In this document: piece by piece, positions 7,444-14,291 of the stretch | Layout of the letters: each line of letters starts with the position of its first letter | How positions within the stretch are numbered: position 1 is the stretch's first letter | IMG/VR virus record: IMGVR_UViG_3300024302_000009 | Span: 1-63,083 of that record | Direction: 5' to 3' (one strand) | Length of the DNA stretch: 63,083 nt | From: a virus | The notes under the pieces: model-generated | What the model saw: the letters and a program-made list of their open reading frames with translations, nothing else | The model's database searches: none | Told to the model about the DNA's origin: nothing | Made by a program: the position numbers and the translations under genes

Positions 7444-7961
7444 TGCCTGAAGTATTTGCCATATCTGACCTACATCTAGGTCACAACAACGTGTTAAACT
7501 TCACGCATGATGATAAGCCTCTGCGTGACTTTGCTAACACTGATGATATGCATGAGTGTATCATTGAGAGTTGGAACTCTGTTGTGTCTCCCGGTGACAA
7601 AGTATATGTCCTTGGTGACGTAGCTATGCGTAAGTCTGCCCTTCACCTTATGAATGAGATGAATGGCAGTAAACGTCTGGTGTTGGGTAATCATGACCTG
7701 TACAAATCACAGGTGTACCTCCAGTACTTCAAACAACTCTATGGTATCCGGCAAATCAACGGGCTATGGCTTACTCATGCACCTATGGAGCTTGGTGCTG
7801 TTGAGCAGGAGCGTGTAGGGCTAAATGTCCACGGTCATCTTCACGCTAACAGGGTAGCTCACCCTAAATACTTCAACGCATGTGTGGAGGCGATTAACTA
7901 CACACCTGTATCATTCGATTATCTATATGCTGTAGCAGACATAGCAAGAGGAGAAGACTGA
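7443..7961 (+). CDS. Calcineurin-like metallophosphoesterase 1
   Basis: Start at ATG 7443 (MPEVFAISDLHLGHNN), coupled to the upstream stop. Metallophosphoesterase motifs appear in order: D-x-H (SDLHLGH, residues 8-14), GD (VLGDVAM), GNHD (LVLGNHD), H (THAPMEL) and GHLH (NVHGHLHANR). These form the two-metal centre of the family. The 172-aa length is a minimal domain. Substrates of such phage enzymes are phosphomonoesters or cyclic phosphodiesters, including 2',3'-cyclic ends; the real substrate cannot be read from sequence. A second, unrelated copy is at 27797. Confidence 0.9.
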   Translation: MPEVFAISDLHLGHNNVLNFTHDDKPLRDFANTDDMHECIIESWNSVVSPGDKVYVLGDVAMRKSALHLMNEMNGSKRLVLGNHDLYKSQVYLQYFKQLYGIRQINGLWLTHAPMELGAVEQERVGLNVHGHLHANRVAHPKYFNACVEAINYTPVSFDYLYAVADIARGED

Positions 7962-8239
7962 TGGTTAACCTAGCCCGTCGTAAGACCAGAACTGTATCCG
8001 CAAATGGTCGGGAGGAGAGTGATGACTGGACACCTGTCTACCTTGATGTGCCCCATGAGGAGGCTGTAGAGGTATTCACCAAGGCTCTCGGCTTGCTGCA
8101 TGACATTGAGTTTGTGCGTAACAACTACAAGAAGGAGAAAATGGCTGACCTTATATTCGATGTAGGTGTGCACATTGATCGTGTGACTAACGAGAATGGT
8201 GGGCTTACCTTCATGAAACTTCAACGAGGTTTGACATAA
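7961..8239 (+). CDS. Hypothetical 92-aa protein
   Basis: TGATG coupling to the phosphoesterase. N-terminus basic (VNLARRKTRTVSANGR), the rest helical and charged. Its last codons (Leu-Thr-stop, TTG ACA TAA) are also the -35 region of the next promoter. No family recognised. Confidence 0.75.
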   Translation: MVNLARRKTRTVSANGREESDDWTPVYLDVPHEEAVEVFTKALGLLHDIEFVRNNYKKEKMADLIFDVGVHIDRVTNENGGLTFMKLQRGLT

Positions 8240-8259
8240 GCGTTGTATTGTAGTATACT
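8231..8259 (+). promoter_or_regulatory. Early promoter, TTGACATAAG class
   Basis: TTGACA 8231-8236 followed by TAAG, 17-nt spacing, TATACT 8254-8259, then ACAATAAGGAGA, a leader with ribosome site shared with the cassettes at 9435 and 9794. Drives the operon from 8283. Confidence 0.85.
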
Positions 8260-8282
8260 GTAGGGACAATAAGGAGAAAGAA

Positions 8283-8495
8283 ATGAAAATTACCCCGGTA
8301 ATTGGTATGGAAGTATATTACAACCATACTGGCATACATAAAAAAGTAGTTAGTATAGATGAAAGGGTGCGTTTCAGAGACTTACGTTATCCCCATCGCA
8401 CTTCAAATGCATTCCATAGCGAGTTTTCTACAAGTAATTACACCCTTATTAACAGAACCCCACGACAAAAGATAGAAGCAATGCTCATGAAATAG
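8283..8495 (+). CDS. Constant-tail family protein 1, 70 aa
   Basis: First of eight small proteins sharing a C-terminal tail; here TPRQKIEAMLMK. The N-terminal part (PVIGMEVYYNHTGIHKKVVSI...) fits a short SH3/KOW-like beta barrel, though it lacks the usual GD step of its paralogues. ATG 8283 follows AAGGAGAAAGAA of the promoter cassette. Function unknown; the shared tail suggests a common partner. Confidence 0.8.
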   Translation: MKITPVIGMEVYYNHTGIHKKVVSIDERVRFRDLRYPHRTSNAFHSEFSTSNYTLINRTPRQKIEAMLMK

Positions 8496-8504
8496 GAGAG
8501 AGAC

Positions 8505-8801
8505 ATGAAATATTTTGTAATCCTAGCAATACTGTTAGGTTATTCATCCCAAGCCAATGCACAAGTAGTGTGTGGCGATAGAAAAGTATACATAGAGACA
8601 CTCAAGGCCACGCACAAAGAGGTTACCACATCTATGGGCCTCAACAGCAACGGTAATGTAATTGAAGTGTTGGTGTCCCCTACTGGTAGCTGGACACTGT
8701 TGTCCACTTCCCCCAAGGGTAAATCTTGTGTGCTTATGTATGGTGAGGCGTGGATGAATATGCCTAAGCAAAATATTTCAGGCCCCTCAATAGAAGGATA
8801 A
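8505..8801 (+). CDS. Secreted periplasmic protein, 98 aa
   Basis: Sec signal MKYFVILAILLGYSSQANAQ with cleavage after ANA near residue 19. The mature part of about 79 aa has two Cys (VCGD and KSCVL) likely to form a disulfide. AGGAGAGAGAC ribosome site. Unknown family; an envelope-acting early protein, for example in superinfection exclusion, would fit a signal-bearing early gene, but this is inference. Confidence 0.8.
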   Translation: MKYFVILAILLGYSSQANAQVVCGDRKVYIETLKATHKEVTTSMGLNSNGNVIEVLVSPTGSWTLLSTSPKGKSCVLMYGEAWMNMPKQNISGPSIEG

Positions 8802-8805
8802 GAGA

Positions 8806-8979
8806 ATGGCTATTTATGCAGCGGAAATTGAAAGTGTTGTAACGCTCCATATTACGTTGGAGAGTGACACAGTACCCACAAAAGCAGATGTGCTACGTGC
8901 TGCTGCTTCTGTTGATAACCATCAATACTCTGACATAAGCGATGAAAGAGTTACGTGCATTGAAAAAGAAGAAGGATAA
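8806..8979 (+). CDS. Hypothetical 57-aa protein
   Basis: ATG 8806 with AAGGATAAGAGA upstream, TAA at 8977. Mixed alpha/beta small protein (MAIYAAEIESVVTLHITLES...). No motif recognised. Sits between the secreted protein and a 79-aa protein. Confidence 0.7.
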   Translation: MAIYAAEIESVVTLHITLESDTVPTKADVLRAAASVDNHQYSDISDERVTCIEKEEG

Positions 8980-8983
8980 GATA

Positions 8984-9223
8984 ATGTACTACATCACAAT
9001 CACACCAAAGAGTTTCTATCAGTTGGATGAAACTATCTCATACGCCACGGAGATTTTGGCAAAGGACTTAGGACCACATGTTGAGTGGGCTATTGAGTTC
9101 GCCAAGTCCCGTGATACTGAAGAGATACAGCATACTGTCTCTGTGCATAAGCATGTGGCTAAGGTACCACACATTGTTACGGTCGGAAATCTCACCATCG
9201 AAACTGGTTGTGAGGACTTCTAA
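8984..9223 (+). CDS. Hypothetical 79-aa protein
   Basis: Start chosen at ATG 8984 (MYYITITPKSF), preceded by GAAGGATAAGATA; an upstream in-frame ATG lies inside the previous gene without a ribosome site. Soluble alpha/beta protein, no family. Coupled to the next gene by TAATG. Confidence 0.75.
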   Translation: MYYITITPKSFYQLDETISYATEILAKDLGPHVEWAIEFAKSRDTEEIQHTVSVHKHVAKVPHIVTVGNLTIETGCEDF

Positions 9224-9438
9224 TGCGATGTAAGACAGGAGATAAGGTGTACGTGCACCCGGATAATGAATGGGGTGTGTACACTGAAGGGAAAGTGTAC
9301 ATTGTAGAGTATGTAGGGGACAATGGTAATTGTGACATAGTAGATGACAGGGGAACTGATCTGTGGATCAATAAGCGACATGTAACTCCTGCCCTCACAA
9401 CTCCCCGAGAGAAGATTGAGGCTATGCTATTGGCTTGA
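9223..9438 (+). CDS. Constant-tail family protein 2, 71 aa
   Basis: KOW/SH3-like N-terminus (CKTGDKVYVHPDNEWGVYTE) with the G-D-x-V step, then the tail TPREKIEAMLLA. Coupled start TAATG. The stop codon lies within the next promoter's -35 (TTGACA at 9435). Function unknown; compare the paralogues at 8283, 9558, 14292, 15384, 15604, 15842 and 16892. Confidence 0.82.
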   Translation: MRCKTGDKVYVHPDNEWGVYTEGKVYIVEYVGDNGNCDIVDDRGTDLWINKRHVTPALTTPREKIEAMLLA

Positions 9439-9463
9439 CATAAGCCTTTAGGTAGTGTATACT
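9435..9463 (+). promoter_or_regulatory. Early promoter, TTGACATAAG class
   Basis: TTGACA 9435-9440 followed by TAAG, 17-nt spacing, TATACT 9458-9463, then the shared leader ACAATAAGGAGA. Confidence 0.85.
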
Positions 9464-9486
9464 GTAAGAACAATAAGGAGAGAGAC

Positions 9487-9561
9487 ATGAGCAGCTTAAC
9501 AGGTGACGAGTTCTGGGATAACATCTCAAAGCGTGATCCCTTCAAGGGGAGAAAGAAATGA
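9487..9561 (+). CDS. 24-aa leader-like peptide
   Basis: ATG 9487 directly after AAGGAGAGAGAC; the frame MSSLTGDEFWDNISKRDPFK... ends at 9561 and overlaps the next ATG (ATGA). Excellent ribosome site and coupling argue that it is translated, perhaps mainly to load ribosomes on the next gene. No known homologue recognised. Confidence 0.5.
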   Translation: MSSLTGDEFWDNISKRDPFKGRKK

Positions 9562-9797
9562 AGTACGAAGTAGGTGATCTGGTACTTATCCCTAAGGATG
9601 TAACAGAGGAGTATGAATACCATGCTTTCACAGAGGGTGATCCGTATGAGGTAACGGAAATCTATACGGCTAACAATGGCATTATGTACCTGTATGTGAA
9701 TGATGATAGTGGAGACAACTGGGAGCTTGGCTTCGACGAGGTTAACCCCTACGAAAAGACTGCCCGACAGAAGATCGAAGCTATGCTACTCGCTTGA
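9558..9797 (+). CDS. Constant-tail family protein 3, 79 aa
   Basis: N-terminal YEVGDLVLIPKDVTEEYEYH followed by further beta strands as in SH3/KOW folds, then tail TARQKIEAMLLA. GGGGAGAAAGAA ribosome site. Its stop codon is inside the -35 box of the promoter preceding the tRNA-like cluster. Confidence 0.82.
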   Translation: MKYEVGDLVLIPKDVTEEYEYHAFTEGDPYEVTEIYTANNGIMYLYVNDDSGDNWELGFDEVNPYEKTARQKIEAMLLA

Positions 9798-9822
9798 CAT
9801 AAGAAGCTGGTTAGTGTATAAT
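9794..9822 (+). promoter_or_regulatory. Promoter of the tRNA-like cluster, TTGACATAAG class
   Basis: TTGACA 9794-9799 followed by TAAG, 17-nt spacing, perfect TATAAT 9817-9822. Transcription should start about 20 nt before the first tRNA-like element. The leader keeps the ACAATAAGGA ribosome-site sequence of the other cassettes although RNA, not protein, follows. Confidence 0.85.
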
Positions 9823-9848
9823 ACTTGAACAATAAGGAAAGACATTAT

Positions 9849-9926
9849 GTTCCGTTCGTCTAGATGGTCTAGGACGCTGGTAGCTTGCTACTTGAAACGC
9901 TGGTTCAAATCCAGCACGGAACCCCA
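9849..9926 (+). tRNA. tRNA-like element 1, Glu-type D arm, abnormal anticodon arm
   Basis: The acceptor stem GTTCCGT pairs fully with ACGGAAC, followed by a C discriminator and encoded CCA. The D arm GTCTAGATGGTCTAGGAC closely resembles that of bacterial tRNA-Glu. The T arm is GCTGG-TTCAAAT-CCAGC. The sequence where the anticodon arm should be (CTGGTAGCTTGCTACTTG) pairs with itself almost to the centre, leaving no standard 7-nt loop. No anticodon can be assigned with confidence. Confidence 0.65.
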
Positions 9927-9928
9927 AT

Positions 9929-10043
9929 ATAGCCACTCGTCTAAGGGTAAAGACACTGGGTGGAGGGTGTACGCTTCTATAGGGCCACTGCACGCTTGTA
10001 TAACACACAGAGATATCTGGTTCAACTCCAGAAGGTTATTCCA
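9929..10043 (+). tRNA. tRNA-like element 2, large insertion in the anticodon arm
   Basis: Acceptor ATAGCCA/AGGTTAT (one mismatch, one G-U), T discriminator and encoded CCA. D arm GTCT-AAGGGTAA-AGAC and T arm TCTGG-TTCAACT-CCAGA are intact. The region between them is about 60 nt instead of about 23. CTGGGTG may pair with CACACAG, closing a loop of some 40 nt. An intron, a structured insert or a non-decoding RNA are the options. Confidence 0.55.
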
Positions 10044-10048
10044 ATTAT

Positions 10049-10127
10049 GTTTCCATCGTCTAGTTGGTTAGGACGCTCATCTGTAAAACGGAGAGAAACA
10101 CTGGTTCAAGTCCAGTTGGAAACCCCA
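10049..10127 (+). tRNA. tRNA-like element 3, Glu-type D arm, enlarged anticodon loop
   Basis: Perfect acceptor stem GTTTCCA/TGGAAAC, C discriminator, encoded CCA. D arm GTCTAGTTGGTTAGGAC, T arm ACTGG-TTCAAGT-CCAGT. The anticodon arm is about 20 nt, with a weak stem CTCAT/GAGAG and a roughly 10-nt loop containing CTGTAAA. Forcing a standard loop there would give GTA (Tyr) but with an unpaired stem, so identity is left open. Confidence 0.6.
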
Positions 10128-10129
10128 AT

Positions 10130-10223
10130 GTTCCTGTCGTCTAGATGGTCTAGGACGCTGATGAGATTGCCTCAATGTTGGTCCTTATCAGAAACACTGG
10201 TTCAAATCCAGTCAGGAACCCCA
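10130..10223 (+). tRNA. tRNA-like element 4, 24-nt anticodon loop
   Basis: Perfect acceptor GTTCCTG/CAGGAAC, C discriminator, encoded CCA. D arm is identical to element 1 (GTCTAGATGGTCTAGGAC); T arm ACTGG-TTCAAAT-CCAGT. A perfect 5-bp anticodon-type stem CTGAT/ATCAG closes a 24-nt loop instead of 7. The elbow contacts (GG in the D loop, TTC in the T loop) are kept, so the L-shape should form without normal decoding. Confidence 0.62.
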
Positions 10224-10247
10224 ATTATGCTAGCAAAGGAGTAGCTC

Positions 10248-10454
10248 ATGTCATCTGGTAAACAACAACAATACAAATGGAATGTTCCAGCAAAAAGGAT
10301 TTACGTCACAGAGGCACGTGCTATAGGCAAGCAGTACCAGCCATGGGACAAGCTGCCGGACATGGATAAGGATTATTATAGGGCCTGTGCACAGCGCAAC
10401 GCCCAATACAAGATTGCGCAATCAGCGCATGAGGTTGTTGGTAACCTCAAGTAA
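10248..10454 (+). CDS. Hypothetical 68-aa protein
   Basis: ATG 10248 with AAAGGAGTAGCTC, 24 nt after the last tRNA-like element, so co-transcribed with it. Basic N-terminal half (SSGKQQQYKWNVPAKRIYVT), helical C-terminus. Could be an RNA-binding partner of the tRNA-like RNAs, but that is only proximity. Confidence 0.72.
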   Translation: MSSGKQQQYKWNVPAKRIYVTEARAIGKQYQPWDKLPDMDKDYYRACAQRNAQYKIAQSAHEVVGNLK

Positions 10455-10486
10455 GCCAACTTAACGCTCAACATAGGGAGTACTCC

Positions 10487-10771
10487 ATGAGCAATAACTT
10501 TATCAACGTGAGTAAGGGTAGTAAGAGTAATCATGTCCAGCGTAAGGATGTGAAGTTTGGCGAACTGTTTCGCGCCAAAGGCAAAGAGATGGATGGTGCT
10601 ACATACGCCCATATGGGTGTGCGTACTGACCCTCCTACCTCCGGCCCTGAGGCATGGCAGTCGATCAACATCGACTCTGGTGAGGCAGCGTCTTCCCCTA
10701 ATGGGGATAAGGGCGTAGTCATCGTGGGTGGTTTCACTATTGAAGCTGCTATCCACGAAGACTTCTCTTGA
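10487..10771 (+). CDS. Hypothetical 94-aa protein
   Basis: ATG 10487 with AGGGAGTACTCC. Basic N-terminus (NVSKGSKSNHVQRKDVKFG) then a Gly/Ser/Pro-rich middle and a hydrophobic VVIVGGFTIEAAI strand. No family recognised. Last gene before the hairpin at 10788. Confidence 0.7.
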   Translation: MSNNFINVSKGSKSNHVQRKDVKFGELFRAKGKEMDGATYAHMGVRTDPPTSGPEAWQSINIDSGEAASSPNGDKGVVIVGGFTIEAAIHEDFS

Positions 10772-10787
10772 TTAGCTGAAAGGCACA

Positions 10788-10806
10788 GGAGGGTGAAAGT
10801 CCCTCC
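10788..10806 (+). terminator. GC-rich hairpin, possible weak terminator
   Basis: GGAGGG-TGAAAGT-CCCTCC followed by ACTTTCTTT. A perfect 6-bp stem with a short, interrupted T-run; it could end the tRNA-like operon or act as an RNA-processing or stability hairpin. Confidence 0.45.
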
Positions 10807-10832
10807 ACTTTCTTTAAACTAAGTAGGGTATT

Positions 10833-10961
10833 GTGATACAGCATATATTTACATTATTGGAATTTGTTAATTGGATGGAAATTAATCCATCATTGGTGTA
10901 CGGTGAGGACTACATATACCTTGCTGTAGTTGACACTAAAACTATATATGTAATCTACTGA
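10833..10961 (+). CDS. Possible 42-aa peptide (GTG start)
   Basis: Open frame from GTG 10833 (MIQHIFTLLEFVNWMEINPS...) to TGA 10959, just upstream of the ribosome site of the 553-aa gene. Start context TAGGGTATT is weak. It may be a small gene or simply an open leader. Confidence 0.35.
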   Translation: MIQHIFTLLEFVNWMEINPSLVYGEDYIYLAVVDTKTIYVIY

Positions 10962-10972
10962 AGGAGAAAGAC

Positions 10973-12634
10973 ATGCGCGGATACTTTACCAACTCAACTG
11001 GGGCCAAGACTAAGGTCCAACTGCGTGAGCTGATTACTGGTTGGTCAGAGGATGCAGACACAGGCGAAAAGGAGTTTGCTGAGCATTACGATAAGTTCTA
11101 CAGTGATGAGGGTATCCTTACTGCTGCTCGGTTGATGCGCCACTTTAGTGAGAGGGCAGTCAGGTTAACTGGTGCTATTGCTAATCACTGTGGTTATGCA
11201 GAGAAACACACCTACCTTGAGTGGGGTGAAGGTGTCCCAATGATGCCGTTGTCCTACGTCGTGGTCAACAAGGGTGTTGTTTCGGTCAGAGTACATGAGG
11301 AGATTAAAATCCCTGTGCCTAGTGCCAATAACACTCTCCGCAACGTGTGGTGGTGCTCTGGTACAGATAACCTGAATATCATGGCTACCATCATTGAGGC
11401 TGACAAAGGTAACCCCCGCAACAAGAAGTGGGAGACACCTGCTCGCGCTATCGCTAACATGAAGCGAACCAAAGATTACACTATGGCTAAGTTCATGAAC
11501 AAGTTTACCCTAGTGGGTAATATGTATACTGCATCACAAATGCGTGATGTAGCAGACAACATCGCGGAGGAGTTCCTTCCTGTAGAGGTCAAGGAAGCTC
11601 TAACGCTACAAGACTGGATTGATATGTACGAGCTGAGTAAGCAGTCTTGTATGGTGTCACGTAGTGAGCACGCTGGTCAGTGGAGTGGTGACTTCCTCAG
11701 TCAAGTACAGAAGGGCGTACCTGTTGAAAAGGTGATGCACCCTGTCGTGTGGTACTTCTACAATCCTGATGTACGGGGCTTTTATGTACGAAAGAGAGAT
11801 AGTGTCACCACACGTTGTATTGTCATCAACGATGATGTATTCAACTACAAGATGTACTCCTCCGGTGAGGTAGATGGTCGTGCCCTGCGTGCATACTTTC
11901 AAGAGCAGGGGTGGGAGCAGATGGAAGAAGATGACATGGTTGAATGCGGTACTGCATCCTTCACTATACCAGCATATAAAAAGGATAACGGAGAAAAGGT
12001 CTGTCCTTTCCCCTACGTTGACTCCATTAATATGTACTGGAATGTGGAATACCTTGAAGATACTGATGAGTACAGGTGGTCCCAAGCAATGGAAGACACA
12101 CGCCCTGTACCTAAGGTACGCAGCCAAACCTATGCAGGGTTCATAACCCACAATCATATCACTGGTGCACAGTGTGTGCGTTGTGGCGGGGATTGTGGTA
12201 GGTACGCTGTGCTAACTAACGATAACTCCAACTACTGCTGTGATGAGTGTGCAGAGAATGACGGGTATGGTCGTGCAAAACGGTCAGACCACTCAACTAT
12301 CTGGATAGCTCGGGAAATGGCTTTCCTTGATGATGTTCATGGTGATATGTTCACCAACAGAGAAGCCTGTATCTCTTGTGGCGGTTTACCTCACTACAAG
12401 GGGCACACCTATGAGACGGAAGAAGAATACCCGTTGACTGTTCACGGTTACCAGAACATCACTCACGGTGACATGGCAATGACAATCACGCGGAGCACCT
12501 ATAGGTTCCTAACAGAAAAAGGCCAAATAAAAGAAGGTGTACTCACTCTCGGCAAGGCAATCGCCCCTCCCAACATCAATGTAACACGGGGCATGAACAG
12601 ATTTAATCGTGCAACAAGTCAATTTGAAAAGTAA
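10973..12634 (+). CDS. 553-aa protein with two Cys-rich zinc-type motifs
   Basis: ATG 10973 follows AAGGAGAAAGAC. The N-terminal about 380 aa match no family I know. The C-terminal part has a treble-clef-like cluster (CVRCGGDCGRYAVL... then CCDECAEN) and a second C-x2-C-GG (CISCGGLPHYKGH), which probably bind zinc. Large conserved-looking genes between the small-gene block and the replication genes are often involved in DNA or RNA metabolism. No catalytic motif could be assigned. Confidence 0.85.
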   Translation: MRGYFTNSTGAKTKVQLRELITGWSEDADTGEKEFAEHYDKFYSDEGILTAARLMRHFSERAVRLTGAIANHCGYAEKHTYLEWGEGVPMMPLSYVVVNKGVVSVRVHEEIKIPVPSANNTLRNVWWCSGTDNLNIMATIIEADKGNPRNKKWETPARAIANMKRTKDYTMAKFMNKFTLVGNMYTASQMRDVADNIAEEFLPVEVKEALTLQDWIDMYELSKQSCMVSRSEHAGQWSGDFLSQVQKGVPVEKVMHPVVWYFYNPDVRGFYVRKRDSVTTRCIVINDDVFNYKMYSSGEVDGRALRAYFQEQGWEQMEEDDMVECGTASFTIPAYKKDNGEKVCPFPYVDSINMYWNVEYLEDTDEYRWSQAMEDTRPVPKVRSQTYAGFITHNHITGAQCVRCGGDCGRYAVLTNDNSNYCCDECAENDGYGRAKRSDHSTIWIAREMAFLDDVHGDMFTNREACISCGGLPHYKGHTYETEEEYPLTVHGYQNITHGDMAMTITRSTYRFLTEKGQIKEGVLTLGKAIAPPNINVTRGMNRFNRATSQFEK

Positions 12635-12643
12635 GGTGGAATA

Positions 12644-14287
12644 ATGTCAAAAGGACCAATCAATAAGAAAGTGGTGACTAATCTTCCTGTCAAGGTTGAT
12701 CCCCACAAACGAGTTAAGAAGGGGGACATTGATCCTGTACTTCATGCTCTCCTTCGTCTGGCTACACCTATGGGGTCAGAGAAGGTCATTGTGGGTATCA
12801 TCAATGCTGTCTGTGCTAAACTATCTATTGAGACTACTCTCGATGAGAAGGGTAATCTACGTGCGGTTGTGGGAGAGGGGTCCAAGACTATCTTTAGTTC
12901 CCATATGGACACTGTGCATGACGCTTTTGGTGCATTACGTCTGTATCAATACACGGGGGACAAGAAGAAGGGGATCATCTTTGCTAAGCAGAACAACAAG
13001 AAATGTGTGCTTGGTGCTGATGACAAGGTGGGTGTGTGGCTTATGCTCAAGCTTATGGAGGCTGGTACACCGGGGCTGTACATCTTCCATATGGGGGAGG
13101 AGCAAGGTCGCGTAGGCTCTAAGTATATCGCTGCCTCTACACCTGAGATATTGGAAGGGTACGAGCGTGCTATTGCGTTTGATAGGGCAGGATACTTGGA
13201 CATTGTGGACACACAAATATCCGGTGAATGTTGCTCTGATACGTTTGTAGAGGCTCTGTCAACTCAACTAGACGCTGGTCTGGATGACAAGTACCCTGAT
13301 AGGGCTACTACCTCAGGCTTTACTGGGGCTACAGGTTCCTATACGGACACCGCCTCTTACATGAAACTCATCCCTGAATGTACCAATATCTCTGTGGGCT
13401 ATGACAACCAGCACACATCTGAGGAGATATTCGATTGGCCGTGGCTCAACGAGACGCTGCTGCCTATCCTGCTCAAAGTTAAGTGGGAAGACCTTCCAAC
13501 GGTCAGAGATCACACGGCAGTTCCTGTCTACACTAATAGCTACCGGAGTGGTGGTTATGGGAATTATGGTGGCTACAGCGGCTATGGCATGGGCGCAGAC
13601 CCTTGGTATGAGGATGATGACTTCTGGAAGGGCAATAGCCAGAACGACACTATCCGCAATGTGTCTTTGTATGAGAAGGATATCCCACGTACATATGACT
13701 CCACGGCTACATGGGTACTAGGGGAGGATTTACCCACTAACATCTACATGGCTACACGTATCATTGAGAAATGGACGTATAAGAAGGGAGATATCCTTGT
13801 TGATGAGGTCAAGACAGCTAACAAGACCATTGAAGAACTCAAGGACTTGGTGAACACTGCATACTATCTGTTCTCTAACATTGAGAGCTTGAAGATACTT
13901 GAGGATGGGGATGACAGGGCTAAGATGGTTCAAGGGGATATTGACGACTGGTATCAGGATATGTACACTACTGGTGTGTATGCAGGAGAGCTTGTGGATG
14001 ATGATAGCGAGGAACCTGCGGAGGAAAAAGATGAGCCGGGGCGTCCACCGGGACCAGCAGACAACATGACCTTTGATAGTAACCTGTTTAAGCTGACACA
14101 AGCGAATGAGGAGGCTACAGGAGGATACAATGAGATCACCATTGTTAACAGTGCTGGTGTCAAATACTCTCACTCTGCCTTGAAAGAAAAACGCAAGGGG
14201 GACACTCTGTACTACAACATGAGTGGTTATCGTCTGCCTTATATGTTCTACACCATCAAAGGTGATGAGAATTTCCTGAAAGGTTAG
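12644..14287 (+). CDS. M20/M28/M42-like zinc peptidase fused to a Gly/Tyr-rich linker and extra domain
   Basis: Residues about 30-290 carry the two-zinc aminopeptidase pattern in order: H-x-D-T (SSHMDTVH, H87/D89), bridging Asp (LGADDKVG, D126), catalytic Glu pair (HMGEEQGR, E152/E153), Asp (IAFDRAGYLD, D180) and late His (YDNQHTSEE, H257). A Gly/Tyr-rich linker (SGGYGNYGGYSGYGMG) follows near residue 305, then about 230 aa of unknown fold with an acidic stretch (DDDSEEPAEEKDEPGRPP). The complete metal set argues for an active hydrolase. Relatives remove N-terminal residues or deacylate amino-acid conjugates; the substrate here is unknown. Starts 9 bp after the 553-aa gene. Confidence 0.82.
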   Translation: MSKGPINKKVVTNLPVKVDPHKRVKKGDIDPVLHALLRLATPMGSEKVIVGIINAVCAKLSIETTLDEKGNLRAVVGEGSKTIFSSHMDTVHDAFGALRLYQYTGDKKKGIIFAKQNNKKCVLGADDKVGVWLMLKLMEAGTPGLYIFHMGEEQGRVGSKYIAASTPEILEGYERAIAFDRAGYLDIVDTQISGECCSDTFVEALSTQLDAGLDDKYPDRATTSGFTGATGSYTDTASYMKLIPECTNISVGYDNQHTSEEIFDWPWLNETLLPILLKVKWEDLPTVRDHTAVPVYTNSYRSGGYGNYGGYSGYGMGADPWYEDDDFWKGNSQNDTIRNVSLYEKDIPRTYDSTATWVLGEDLPTNIYMATRIIEKWTYKKGDILVDEVKTANKTIEELKDLVNTAYYLFSNIESLKILEDGDDRAKMVQGDIDDWYQDMYTTGVYAGELVDDDSEEPAEEKDEPGRPPGPADNMTFDSNLFKLTQANEEATGGYNEITIVNSAGVKYSHSALKEKRKGDTLYYNMSGYRLPYMFYTIKGDENFLKG

Positions 14288-14291
14288 TGAT

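Noticed and set aside
8930-8958. Seventh TTGACATAAG-like promoter
   Set aside because: CTGACATAAG is present but no -10 box lies at 16-18 nt and it sits within the 57-aa gene.
9847-10071. 74-aa frame beginning right after a ribosome-site-like sequence
   Set aside because: It runs across two tRNA-like elements; the ATG and AAGGA come from the reused promoter/leader cassette. The product is Arg/Trp-rich and resembles no protein.
10049-10127. tRNA-Tyr(GTA) call for tRNA-like element 3
   Set aside because: CTGTAAA could be a Tyr anticodon loop, but the flanking stem then does not pair and the arm is 3 nt too long. Anticodon left unassigned.
12935-13216. Minus-strand frames opposite the peptidase gene
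   Set aside because: Several overlapping antisense frames, all shadows of one strong coding frame with intact catalytic motifs.
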